Below are positions 53,858 to 64,000 of a DNA stretch of 64,000 nucleotides, piece by piece. This stretch comes from Onchidella celtica (Eukaryota > Mollusca > Gastropoda > Systellommatophora > Onchidiidae): positions 17,114,033 to 17,178,032 of the forward strand of contig OZ007571.1 in NCBI GenBank assembly GCA_963931925.1, read 5' to 3'. Position 1 is the stretch's first letter. Each line of letters starts with the position of its first letter. The position numbers and the translations under genes were made by a program. The notes below the pieces were generated by a model that saw only the letters and a list, made by a program, of their open reading frames with translations, was not told the DNA's origin and made no database searches.

Positions 53858-54534
53858 CGGCATGATATGAAGTACATCTTAGTAAGCGTGGTAAGACACG
53901 AAACTTACTGTCTGTCGTTTAAAGTACACGGCCACCGGCAATACCTAATGGTTTAGGAGCCATTTCAAACGTTGACGAACTTTTGTCAGGAAACAGGGTA
54001 TACTGTCCAGTTCCTGAGCATGGACAAGAGAAAACCACACAGATTTTGACGTAAAAGAAATCAGACAGAAGAAGAAATGCCCTTCTTTTGTTTCCAAAAC
54101 CAAAGGCATTGAAACTCGTTTGTGTCGCTGATTTGCTGTTATTTATTGAGTTTCCTAGGCAGTTAGTCACTTGTGTCACTCGTAACTCCTAACAAAGTTA
54201 GGTACAGGGAGATCGTGTGGACCTCGAGATTCGTAATGCACGCTCTCACGAACACACTTAAATACACAATACCTCAAATTTTCCCCTTTCTCTGCGCAAC
54301 ACGTTTCTTCCGCCTCCTGTTTTGCAGAACGCTCGCACAGAATGGAAGTTTGCATAAATGTGCGAGTCTAGTTGATCAAAGCGTAATCCAGCAAGCTGAT
54401 CGATCCTCAGCAGTGATCCAAGCGATAGGCGATACCATCTGGGAAACTCGATCATATTCTTCTTCTAGTCTATGTTTCATCTATTTGTCAGCGCGTGCAG
54501 AGTGCTTGTTTCTCTCCTTAACACCGTCTCTCTT
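53858..54534. other. Unrecognised sequence
   Basis: Nothing was recognised. Confidence 0.4.
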
Positions 54535-54733
54535 TCTTTTCTCTCTGTCTCTTTCTCTCTGTCTCTCTCTCTCTCTCTCTTTCTCTCTCCCTTCTCTCTC
54601 TCCTTGTCTCTTTTGTCTCTCTCTGTCTCTCTTCTCATTTTGTTTCTTCATTTTTGTCTGTCCCTGTATCCTTGGCTTCCTTTTCATCTGTCTGGAGCGC
54701 ACTGCAAATGTCTGTTGTTGTTGTTGTTGTTGT
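54535..54733. repeat. CT-rich microsatellite and (GTT)6
   Basis: Imperfect CT/CTGT units lie at 54535-54641, and a short GTT run lies at 54714-54733. The 210-codon frame spanning them is low-complexity translation. Confidence 0.9.
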
Positions 54734-55964
54734 TTTTTCTGTCATCTTTTTGCTTTATTACGCCCAAAAACCTCTTTTTCTGAAAATATCAAATCAGTTT
54801 ACTAAAACCATACCAGGAAGTCTGAAATCACCATTTCAATCTGAGATGACAGGAAACATACTATTATTGAAACGACAAAGTTAGTGGCTACTTGCCTTTC
54901 CGAACGTGGTAGTGAACGCAGGAAAAGATAGGTGGCCAAGTAGTCCGCACAAAGAAGTCCAAAAAGAGAAATCTGAATTCAAAACTGCTTTTTTTTTTAT
55001 TTAACCCATAAACGGCAAGTGGCACTGGGGTTAGGTGCAGGGTCACACTAGGGAGCCCGTGCCGAAGTGGAAGAGTACGCTACAGTGATGGTTACTTAGG
55101 GTGCATTGTTTAATTTAATTTTTATTTAATCTTAATGAACCCGTGGCGTTCGACCAATACACAATAATGCTTGTTTTGCCCCAAGGTATTGTTTTCTCCA
55201 CCGCCTGCCGGGAAATCTTTTTTTCTATTTGAAAGAATATTGGCATGTGACACGCAAAGGCAAATCCCTTGTGCATTATGTGTTGTGCACTCCTTTTTTT
55301 TTGTGTGTGGGAAATTGCAGCAAATCGGGATTCCGCTAAACGCCATCTCGGGACATATTGATATTGTTTTGCTTTGTTTCAGCCAAAGTGAAAATCGGCT
55401 TCTCTATTTGCCATAGGGCTATAAATTGTTGCTTTGCAATGAAGCACTCATTGAATCTGAAAAAAATGAAACCAGTCCAGGAAATCAGCGATCTGGACAA
55501 TGGTGGTAAGTCAATTTCAAACTTGTAGGTGGTTTTAAACATTGACATGCCTCATGGGCGTCCCCTAGCATCGTCCCTTATCTCCAGAACAATCAGGTAA
55601 CGGATGTTCCACCCGATGCCTACTAGCGCTGCGGCATTAAAACTTCATGAACTGTGCGTAGCCAGCATCAACAAAAGATGTCTGAAACAAATGAGTCAAT
55701 GATATCTTGCGCAAAAGTGTGAGTTCCATACAAAATGGGATAAACCGGGATATTTTGCATCAGTGAACGACAGCAGAAAAAGGAAGGTTGTCTTGTATTT
55801 TTGGCAGTAAAATTCGTCAATCTAGGGCGGTCTTGTGTGTCTGTAGTTAATAAATATAATTACCGTCGTTTTGTGAGTCTGCATGACAGTCTAAATTCCG
55901 GAAATTCACCGAGGAAATCTGTCTCAATAGCCATTGCCTGGCCCTGTCCGTTGTCCTGTGACTT
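54734..55964. other. Unrecognised sequence
   Basis: No gene or repeat was recognised. Confidence 0.4.
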
Positions 55965-56407
55965 GGGACCGTCCATAAAGAACGTCCACTCGGAAAGTGG
56001 GGAGGGGGTTGGCATGTCCCTCCGGCGTACGAAGAGCATTCATTGGGGGAGAGGGATTTTATGAAGTGTGCACACATTTTTCAGTTAAGGTAATGAATAA
56101 AAAAAAGAAGTTTACTTTTATTTACATGTTGTTTTTTTTTCTTCAACAAAATAGGTGTTAAGATTGTATAAAACTCAGACACAGGTTATGTTTCTGGTGA
56201 AACAGCCAAAGAACCCTTGCAATTTCCCATTTAAGTTTCAAAATATCAGATCTTACTATGGTCATTCAGCGTTTTGATAGCCCTGCGCTCATAAAAAGAG
56301 GACGGGGACGGAGACAAGCGTATGAATAGCGTGCCAGGGAGGGAAAAGGTGGGGGGGGGGTAAAAAAATCGCCTAGATCGAGGCTTTGTACTTTATGGGT
56401 GGCCCCC
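55965..56407. mobile_element. MITE-like family Y, copy 2 (about 443 bp)
   Basis: It begins GGGACCGTCCATAAAG and ends GTACTTTATGGGTGGCCCC, which are inverted with respect to each other. It shares the AAGGTAATGAAT block, ACAAGCGTATGAA, a 10-base G-tract and TAAAAAAATCG with copy 1 at 40045-40434, in the same order. The G-tract is thus part of the family. It is non-coding. Confidence 0.7.
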
Positions 56408-57769
56408 TCAATGATATGAACTTTATTATCGACCTTGGAATATTAACAATATCCACACTTAGTGTCGTCGTTGTAGGTAACTGATCATTGCCGTGCGAAT
56501 CTGTTAAAATCCTCACTTAAGGTGAACAGCCAGGTAACAATGTTTTTAAAAAATGCACCAAAAAAAAGTTGTATTACGTAAAGCCCGGCCTTAGGAAGAT
56601 AACAACCAGATAACAATACAATAAATTCTCAAGCAAAGAGAAATCACGGGAATAATGCGAGCTTTCAGATCTCGGCGAGATTAAAATAAACAAAAATCCA
56701 AACTGGCCATCTGCAATTCGCAGCAACAGCGCATTTCTAGATAGATCAGTGTCATATTTTATTAAGGTTCCATGGCGTGCTACTTGATGTGTTATGTCTG
56801 TCATTGAGTTATGATATGTTCATGTAATGATACACGTATGTGCTCTTAAATGTGTTCTGTGAAAATGAATTTCTTTCATGGGATAATGAGATGATTGCTA
56901 TTTTATCTTACCTAGTCAAATGATAAAACATTTGAAAAATAAATACAAAGTTACCAAATTGAATGAGCAGAACATTGAAAGGATTACAAGGCATATTACT
57001 GCCGCTGGTTAATCGCTCTCAAAGTATGACGGTCCGGTTCAATGATCCCGTAATATGACACGCGAACCTTCTAAAAAAAATCTAAATGCCATCAAGCCCT
57101 AGGCACTGTGACATAGCCAGATGGGGTCAGGTTTGTCTTTAATATTACATAAGGATCCTGGTTAGAAAACTCTTACATTTAATGACATACTGTGTGTTTC
57201 ACTTAGATTAAGGGGTATCAGGCAGTGCCTTGTATACAGCTTTGATCAGTAAATCACCGTATCACTGCACATTATTACTTTTAGTGTAAAATCTGTTTTT
57301 TATATAGATATCAGAACGTACACTTAATAACAATGAATTCCTTCCTTAAGTCCCGTGCGTACGATGTTTTGTTCGCTAACCCTCTCATGAAACCGCACGT
57401 GTTTGGCAAAATAATTATTCTATGTACTCATTAGATCAATTTTACTTTGTCTTAAGCGGAAATAGAAAATATTTATTGATATAGCAGAAAAAATGTACTT
57501 AGAGTAAGGAAGAAATCTCGAGTGAACCAGGGTTTTCCTCCTCTCCAGTGAAATTAGGTCCTTCGCACTTACGCGGGTTCGTGATGGGGCCAGCGGCATG
57601 GAGCCGCTACAAATACAAAGCTGAAAGAATTATTTATAAACCCGGAACAACTGAAGGTTTTAAATTTCCTCGCCTGTATCAACAGTTTGGGCCTCGATTG
57701 TACATGATATACAGTAATTGTTCGTGATTGAAAAAAACGGAAGTCGGTATATCGTGCACTGTAATTATA
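56408..57769. other. Unrecognised AT-rich sequence
   Basis: Nothing was recognised. Confidence 0.4.
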
Positions 57770-58215
57770 GGGACAAGGTGGTCTAGAGGCAAGGTGCTCG
57801 CCTCTCATGCCAAGGGTCCCAGGGTTCAAAACCCTGGCCGGTGCAGGCATGTTGGAAGTTTGAGATTTTTCTCATATTTCCGTGTTCCTGATCCTATTGG
57901 GGGTAGGATCGAGTACCTAGTCTTCTCGGATAAGGACGAAAAAATTCGAAGGGCCCGTGTGCACGTTGCGCACGTTAAAGATACCTTGACAGTTGGAAAT
58001 CGAAAAGAGCAGGCCGAACAGGCCGCTGCCCGGGCAAAATTAAATAAAAATTCATCCCTACCATTCCCTCTCCTCCTCCCTCATCCCCCCCCCCCGAAAA
58101 AAAAAAATCCGCCGGTGGCGACGACGTGCCTGCTCCAGTTATAACTGGGCTGCAATGGCACAAATGCAAATTTCCAATGGGATTAAAGAGTTATACAAAT
58201 ACAAATACAAAATAC
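57770..58215 (+). mobile_element. tRNA-derived SINE, apparently full length
   Basis: The 5' head has the RNA polymerase III internal promoter: an A box TGGTCTAGAGG at 57779-57789 and a B box GGTTCAAAACC at 57823-57833, 34 bp apart as in tRNA genes. A body of about 300 bp follows, with GCGCACGTTAAAGATACC and GCCGCTGCCCGGGC, then a C-tract, an A-tract and a 3' tail of ACAAAT repeats. Copies lie at 23598-23957 (+) and 61345-61598 (-). SINEs encode no protein and rely on a LINE reverse transcriptase. No clear target duplication was seen. Confidence 0.85.
57779..57833 (+). promoter_or_regulatory. Pol III internal promoter (A and B boxes) of the SINE
   Basis: The A box is TGGTCTAGAGG and the B box is GGTTCAAAACC. 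Both fit the tRNA-type consensus, with the usual T-C-purine-A core in the B box. The flanking arms do not form a convincing complete tRNA cloverleaf, so this is not annotated as a tRNA gene. Confidence 0.75.
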
Positions 58216-59740
58216 AGTGACGTGATTCAGATTTACTATGATAATCAGTTATAACGTTCCTATTTTATTAACTCTGAATAAATTCCAATGTCCACTTAAG
58301 AATTTGGGTGGTTATTATGATTTAAGAGAGGGGAGGCGGAGCAATAATAAGAATGATAATAATGATAAATAACATTTATATAAACCTCAATTCCGCCAAT
58401 CGCAAGCTCTACGCACTTTAAAGTCATTTTCCACCTCACATTCAGTTCCTCAGCATTGTTATGTAAATAACAGATAATTATTGTCCTTACCAGTTGTTTT
58501 ATATGCTCAGATTAGGAATAAACATATTTTTAAAAATACGATGTATTTGAATTCCTTGGCTCTCTCAGAGTTACTTGTGGTGACAAGCTGTCTTTTACAC
58601 TTCTAAATTCGAGTACCTTCAAAGGTCCATCGGCCTCCACTGGCGGAGTAACATAGAGCAAAGATCAAGAAGTGCAAGCATGCGCATGATGGTGTTAGAC
58701 AATTCAGGGTCACTCATGCTTCTGTCTTGTTTGATCAAATTAATCACGCTGACCAAAGACTTCTCATGGAGCACTTTCTGAAAGAAAACTATTTTAAACT
58801 TTGCGACAAAATAATTCTAGGAAGGATGATTTGGGAGGGGGGTGGGGGTGGCATAGCATATCAGGTCTGCAAGAGTAGAGGACAGTCAAGTCCATGGGTT
58901 AGAAAACAAGCCGTTATCTTAGCAAACTCTGGTTTTGCTCTCCAGAATTGTTTATTTTTCTAAGATGGTTTCTGATGTCATAGTTTGGAGCGATCCAACC
59001 CAGGACTTGCAGCCTCTATGCCCAATGAGCATCAGTTCATAAATGCTCTGTGCCGCAGTTGCTACATTAAGAAATGTTGAACGTTCCGCATATACACACG
59101 TATCCCGAACTCCAAGGTCGTCAATCTGAGCATTTACTGCAATAAAACGTCTAACCCCCCTAGGCCCCATGATTCACCACTGATACCCAGCTGTTTACCA
59201 CTCGGATGGAATTCCTGCAAGAACTCAGGGCGACAAAAGTTACTTTTAGTCATTTCTGCAATATATTATACCAAATCGACCAAATGATCACGAAAATCCT
59301 CTAATTATGCCCCTAAAAACAAACTCTCACAAAATCAGAATTTTCCCACGAGCAGAAATGAGGGCGAGGCCTAGTGGGTTAAATACATTTTTGTTTGAGG
59401 ATCCACACTTTTGGACCCCCTGCTTATATCAAGTCGACCCAGGGATCTTTCAACATTTGGCATAAGCGCGATTTCGGTTATAGGGGTATTAAATCCATGA
59501 TTTCTCTATTAGCAAAGCATCGATCTTTCGTTTTCGCCTTCTTTTGGTTCATCCATTGTTGCACCAGCATGTGAGGACACATAATGACACGGAATATGGA
59601 TTTATTCATTTTATGAGATTAATGTTGCATTAAGCAATGCACAATCCGTAGGATGTGTCCCTGGGATTTTTTTGTTCGAAAAATAACAATGCGAAAATTT
59701 GCTTGTTCCCCTGTCGTGTGAGGAAAACTACAAGAAACTC
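58216..59740. other. Unrecognised sequence
   Basis: No gene was recognised. Short AATA/GATAAT repeats lie near 58345-58372. Confidence 0.4.
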
Positions 59741-59752
59741 TCTTTGTTACCA

Positions 59753-60095
59753 AAGTCAAAATTGGGCAAAAAGAAAAGGTTGTATGTTGCGAAGCCCCGC
59801 GTGAGAATGGCGGACGGACGTGCTTTGGTGCTGCTAACGAAGCAAGAACTCGCAGCTAAGTAAACTGGTTCACTTCGTTCCTGTTGAAGTCTTTTATTGT
59901 TCGTTTTTTTCACTTGACAAAGGCGAAAGCCGAAAATTTGTGTATTTTTTGTCTTCTCTTTAGTTTGCTTTGTATTGTTTGGGTTTTATTTCTCACGCGG
60001 GGTTTTGCAACATACAATGTTTTCTTTTTGCCCAATTTTGACTTTGCTTATAGCCCTGCTGCGACCCCACAGTTTTTCTGTGGTTTTTATGATAT
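59753..60095 (-). mobile_element. Short element family X, copy 2 (343 bp)
   Basis: It is flanked by a 12-bp direct repeat TCTTTGTTACCA at 59741-59752 and 60096-60107. It is the reverse-complement counterpart of 19617-19925. Both share the inverted arms with GGGCAAAAAGAAAA and TATGTTGCGAA, the inner block GGCGAAAGCCGAAAAT, and the outer CTGTGGGGTCGCAGCAGG block. This copy has about 40-60 bp of extra interior sequence (near 59810-59870). It has no coding potential. Confidence 0.78.
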
Positions 60096-60203
60096 TCTTT
60101 GTTACCAGTAGGCTCGAAAACTACTGAAGAGATCTTCCTGAAATTTGTCACCATGAAGTGAAATAATAATGTTGCAGGCCTAATCGGCTGAACAGCCGCG
60201 TTT

Positions 60204-60229
60204 TTTGTTGTTGTTGTTGTTGTTGTTTT
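60204..60229. repeat. (GTT)n microsatellite
   Basis: About seven GTT triplets followed by a T-run. Confidence 0.9.
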
Positions 60230-60349
60230 TGGCGACCGAGGGATAATCCGCAGAATGGGCAAAGAATTGAATCCCCAGCTCACGAGAGGGTTCCGGCGAC
60301 GACATGTAAAGACCAGGGAGTTCACTGAACGAAATTCTCGCTGCGCCCT

Positions 60350-61339
60350 GAATCTTGACTTGGAGCTGCGGGTCTTGACATGGAACTGCGGATCTTGACA
60401 TGGAGCTGCGGATCTTGAAATGTAGCTATGAATCTTGACATGTAGCTATGAATCTTGACATGGAGCTGTGGATCTTGACATGTGGCTATGAATCTTGACA
60501 TGGAGCTGCAGATTCTTGACATGGAGCTGTGGATCTTGACATGTGGCTATGAATCTTGACATGGAGCTGCAGATTCTTGACATGGAGCTGCGGATCTTAA
60601 CATGTAGCTACGAATCTTGGCATGGAGCTGTGAATCTTGACATGTAGCTGCGGATCTTGACATGTAGCTCTGGATCTTGACATGTAGCTGTGGATCTTGA
60701 CATGTAGCTGCGGATCTTGACATGTAGCTATGAATCTTGACATGTAGCTGCGGATCTTGACATGGAGCTGCTTATCTTGACATGTAGCTACGGATCTTGA
60801 CATGTAGCGGTGGATCTTGACATGTAGCTGCGGATCTTGACATGTAGCTAGGAATATTGACATGTAGCTGCGGATCTTGACATGTAGCTGCGGATCTTGA
60901 CATGTAGCTGCGGATCTTGACATGTAGCCATGAATCTTGACATGTAGCTGCGGATCTTGACATGGGGCGGCGGATCTTGACATGTAGCTGTGGATCTTGA
61001 CATGTAGCTGCGGATCTTGACATGTAGCTATGAATCTTGAAATATAGCCTCGGCTCTTGACATGGGGCTTCGGATCTTGACATGTAGCTGCGGATCTTGA
61101 CATGTAGCTGTGTATCTTGACATGTAGCTATGAATATTGACATGTAGCTATGAATCTTGACATGGAGCCGCGGATCTTGACATGTGGCTATGAATCTTGA
61201 CATGGAGCCGCGGATCTTGACATGTGGCTATGAATCTTGACATGGAGCCGCGGATCTTGACATGTGGCTATGAATCTTGACATGGAGCCGCGGATCTTGA
61301 CATGTGGCTATGAATCTTGACATGGAGCCGCGGAGCTTG
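60350..61339 (-). repeat. 20-bp minisatellite, about 49 units
   Basis: The unit on the + strand is CATGTAGCTGCGGATCTTGA with variants. At the right end four identical 40-bp dimers (61161-61320) alternate a GGAGCCGCGG unit with a GTGGCTATGA unit. At the left end a 61-bp block is duplicated (60460-60520 and 60521-60581). Because 20 is not a multiple of 3, minus-strand frames repeat every 20 residues and stay open for up to 168 codons; this is fortuitous. Confidence 0.97.
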
Positions 61340-61344
61340 TTTTT

Positions 61345-61598
61345 AGAATTTTGCACGGGCAGCGGCCTAGTTGGGCCTGCTGCTGTTTTCGACTTCCAAC
61401 TGTCAAGGCATCATTAACGTGCGCAACGTGCACACGGGCCCTCCGAATTTTCCGTCCTTATCTGAGAAGACAAGGTGCTCGATCCTACCTACCGTAGGAT
61501 CAGGAAAGGAAATCGTGAGAAAAAAATCACAAATTTCCAACATGCCTGCACCGACCGGCAATCGATCCGGTACCTTCGGCATGAGAGGCGAGCACCTT
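61345..61598 (-). mobile_element. SINE fragment (reverse orientation)
   Basis: On the minus strand it runs from AAGGTGCTCGCCTCTCATGC, within the tRNA-like head, through the GCGCACGTTAA block. It stops shortly after GCCGCTGCCCGTGC, where the minisatellite begins. Both the 5' tip (A box) and the 3' tail are missing. A B-box-like GATCGATTGCC is retained in altered form. Confidence 0.8.
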
Positions 61599-61877
61599 CC
61601 CCTGTTTCCTTCTTTTCATTTTCATCTATCTGTAACTTGCTGCAACTGTCTTTCCAATCTTCTTTTTGTTTTGTTATGCCCAACGCCTTAAATTGTTTAC
61701 CATTTAACTTCTGTTAAAATAAATGAGTGTAATATAAAGATAATAGTTCGTCCATCAGGTATGATGATGACCTTAACAACACCAGAGGAATAAAGAACAG
61801 AAATTGTTGAGAATTTCAACACATGGACAATAAAGAGAACTAAAGGACACAGAGGACAGAATGGAAAGACTGTTCGT

Positions 61878-63317
61878 TCATGACTTATGGCTTCTCATGT
61901 GACTGATAAGTCCTATTTTTGCCCTGCAGACCCTTCCGCATAAATGACAAGAGTGCTCCGTTGGTTCAGTACCACTGGGCCTTTTCTTGCGCCGTTCTCT
62001 TTTTTTGATAGCCTGCTGGACTCTGTCAGCTTCCCATGCTTTGCTGCCTCTGGTAAGGGCCGCCCTCCAATTTGCACGATCAAGCGAGAGCTTTTCCCAC
62101 TCACTCACATCAATGGCAAAGGCCTTCAGTGATTGCTTGAGAGTGTCTTTGTAACGCCTCTTTGGGGCCCCAACATTCCTCGTTCCATTGGAGAGCTCAG
62201 AGAAGAAGATTTGCTTAGGGAGTCTGGAGTCGGGCATTCTGACAACATGTCCTGCCCAACGTAGCTGAATTTTTTTCAGGTGGCAGAAGATGCTCAATTC
62301 CTTGGCACGATTGAGGACCTCAGTGTCTGGAATTTTATCATGCCATTTGATCCTTAGGATCTTTCTAAGGTAGGCCAGATGAAAGTGATTTAGCTTTCTG
62401 GCATGCGATTGGTACACTGTCCAGGTTTCAGCCCCATAGAGTAGGGTGGGAAGGACCACAGCATTGTACACTTTCAGCTTAGTGTCTGTGCGAATGCCGG
62501 CAACATCCCACACTCTCTTTCGAAGCCTGCCAAATGCAGAGCTGGCTTTGCTGATTCTTGAGAGAATTTCAGTATCAACACGAGCCGCGGAAGACAGTGT
62601 ACTGCCAAGATAGGTGAAGTTCTCCGACACCTTCAGAAGACTGTCATGGACTTTGATATTTGGGGTCACAGGATACTTGTCGTCTGGAGTAGGCTGATGG
62701 AGCACTTCCGTCTTCTTAGTGCTTATTGTGAGGCCAAAGTTGTCACAGGCACTAGAGAACTTATCAACACAGTTTGGCATGCTATCCTCATCGTGTGCCA
62801 GAAGTGCACAATCTTCAGCAAATAGTAGGTCACAGACTTGAGTACTTTTGGTTTTGGTTTTTGCCTGAAGTCTCCTGAGGTTGAATAGACTGCCATCAGT
62901 TCGGTACTTGATGCTTACCCCTTGAGGAGGAGAGCTAAAGGCTTCTTGTAGCATTGCAGAGAACATGATGCTGAACAGAGTTGGGGCTAAGACACAACCC
63001 TGTTTTACCCCATTTGTGACAGCAAAGGGCTCTGAAACACTGCCGTTGCTTTTGACTGCAGCTTGCATGCCATCATGAAACTGGCGCACTATTGTGATGA
63101 ATTCGGGTGGACACCCAAACTTCGCCAAGATTTTCCAGAGGCCTTCACGACACACTGTGTCAAATGCTTTTGTGAGGTCAACGAATGTGATATACATCGC
63201 TTTATTTTGTTCCATGCATTTTTCCTGAATCTGTCTGGCAGCAAAAATCCGTTCCCCTCTCTTTACGAAAGCCACATTGGCTCTCGGGAAGCAAGTCATT
63301 TGACGAGAGGTGATCAA
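61878..63317 (-). pseudogene. LINE reverse transcriptase palm to zinc finger (frameshifted)
   Basis: The first 20 or so residues are out-of-frame; true RT reading begins at about residue 23 (IFAARQIQEKC). Visible blocks are FVDLTKAFD with Asp47, NGVKQGCVLAP (102-112), LLFAEDCALLAH with the catalytic box at 166-169, and FTYLGS (234-239). A C-terminal C2H2 finger follows: Cys457, Cys460, His473, His477, spaced C-x2-C-x12-H-x3-H. The RT box reads FAED where FADD or YADD is expected, so the first catalytic Asp is Glu. Together with the upstream frameshift this indicates a dead copy. There is no internal stop in 479 codons, so the decay is fairly recent. Confidence 0.88.
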
Positions 63318-64000
63318 GAAGGCGATTCAGAAGCATTCTTGCCAATATTTTGCCAGCAATTGAAAGTAGAGAGATTCCCCGATGGTTGTCACAGACTTGG
63401 CTGTCCCCTTTGTTTTTGTACAGATGGATGATTGAAGCATCTTTGAAGTCCTGTGGCAGCTTCCCTGCTTTCAACATATGATTGAACAACTCGGTCAACC
63501 TTTCAATAAGCTTTTCTCCACCGAAGGCATCCACCTCAGCAGGAATTGAATCCACGCCTGGTGATTTGTTAAAGGACATCTGATTTGTGGCAGTTCGGGT
63601 CTCATTTGCTGTGAATGGCTTGGCAAGAGCTGCATTAATAGGAGTCTGAGGGAGGCGGTCAATGGACTCAGTATTTATATTTGATGGCCGATTTAGCACA
63701 CCTCCGAAATGTTCTGCCCAACGCTGAATTATGGCATTCAATTCAACAATGCGTGTTGAACCATCTGACGCAAGAAGTGGCGTAGTGCCAGAGCGGGATG
63801 GTCCAAACACAGCTCGGAGGCTCTCAAAGAACTTTCTAGTGTTGTTTGTGTCGGCATATTTCTGAGTTTCTCTTACTCGCTCTTCAAGCCAGTCATTTTT
63901 CATTTTCCTCAGCTTCTTCTGGAGTACACCCTTACATGCACGCAGTGCATCAGCTTTTGCTGTGGAAGAGGGGTCACTGCAGTGAGCTTGGATGAGACTA
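63202..64000 (-). pseudogene. LINE reverse transcriptase, N-terminal half (partial)
   Basis: The frame is open from the window edge; a Met at 63903 is internal and not a start. Counting from that Met, the fingers region shows SPGVDSIPAE (114-123), SIIHLYKNKGD (157-167), NHRGISLLSIAGKILARML (173-191) and SQCGFRK (208-214). These match RT blocks 1-2 of LINEs. After SQCGFRKERG the frame is lost: the residues before its stop at 63202 read another frame, and the RT continues in the frame of 61878-63317. Readable homology in this frame ends at about 63250. The protein cannot be produced intact. Confidence 0.85.

Larger units (their letters stand above)
61740..64000 (-). mobile_element. LINE with RT and C-terminal zinc finger, runs off the window
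   Basis: This is a non-LTR retrotransposon on the minus strand. The coding part is open to the window edge at 64000, so the 5' end (expected endonuclease) lies outside. It has a frameshifted reverse transcriptase, a long RT-associated C-terminal region, a C2H2 zinc finger and a 3' untranslated part to about 61740. No RNase H domain is present, which separates it from the LINE at 3004-4434. The family is of the Jockey/CR1/RTE kind; the clade is not resolved. Confidence 0.85.

Noticed and set aside
54173-54805. 210-codon plus-strand frame
   Set aside because: Much of it is translation of the CT microsatellite and the rest shows no domain.
57770-57845. A tRNA gene
   Set aside because: A and B boxes are present, but the arms do not form a good cloverleaf and the sequence continues into a SINE body with two other copies in the window.
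60597-61203. Repeat protein-like frames with a 20-residue period
   Set aside because: The period comes from the 20-bp minisatellite read through three frames. No signal peptide, start context or non-repeat domain supports a gene.

Overview
This window looks like non-coding animal genomic DNA, most likely from an aquatic invertebrate. A mollusc is my guess, from the kinds of repeats present and nothing firmer. It is AT-rich and has no operon-like gene packing. I found no host protein-coding exon, rRNA, tRNA gene or CRISPR array that I can support. The only recognisable protein domains belong to two non-LTR retrotransposon (LINE) relics, both on the minus strand. Everything else is repeat-derived or unrecognised sequence.

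Layout. 1-3000 is mostly unrecognised and holds one mariner-like MITE candidate (1687-2084). 3004-4434 is a 5'-truncated LINE: the end of a reverse transcriptase, a frameshift, then an RNase H domain with all its acidic and histidine residues. A second, shorter copy of its 3' end lies at 14751-14915. 4.4-19.6 kb holds long CT and CTGT microsatellites, a cluster of inverted and direct repeats at 12.7-13.6 kb and another at 16.2-16.9 kb. 19617-19925 is a short element with an 11-bp target duplication; it has a second full copy at 59753-60095 (12-bp duplication) and a fragment at 34619-34680. 20-36 kb holds a SINE fragment (23598-23957), a foldback MITE (27357-27533), a four-copy array of about 180-bp units (28880-29595), a near-perfect 139-bp palindrome (32521-32659) and many poly-G/poly-C tracts.

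36-46 kb holds a 50-bp tandem array, two strongly purine-rich stretches, a GATA/GACA block, an inverted-repeat segment with three perfect TGACGTCA boxes, and a 1-kb minisatellite of 28/25-bp units. 49415-50083 is an uninterrupted run of about 223 TTG triplets. 52-58 kb holds further MITE-like elements and a complete-looking tRNA-derived SINE with A and B boxes (57770-58215). The right end (60350-64000) is a composite repeat block: a 20-bp minisatellite of about 49 units, a SINE fragment in reverse orientation, and a LINE running off the window edge. That LINE has a frameshift and carries Glu in place of the first Asp of the catalytic RT box.

How the parts relate. The SINE presumably depended on a LINE in trans, but neither LINE here shows an obvious shared 3' tail with it. 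At least two MITE-like families occur twice in the window, which suggests they are abundant genome-wide. Nothing here reads as a working gene system. The points most worth following are the very long pure TTG tract, the two-copy element with clean target duplications, the palindrome and the CRE cluster. All boundaries and copy comparisons were read by eye and not computed.
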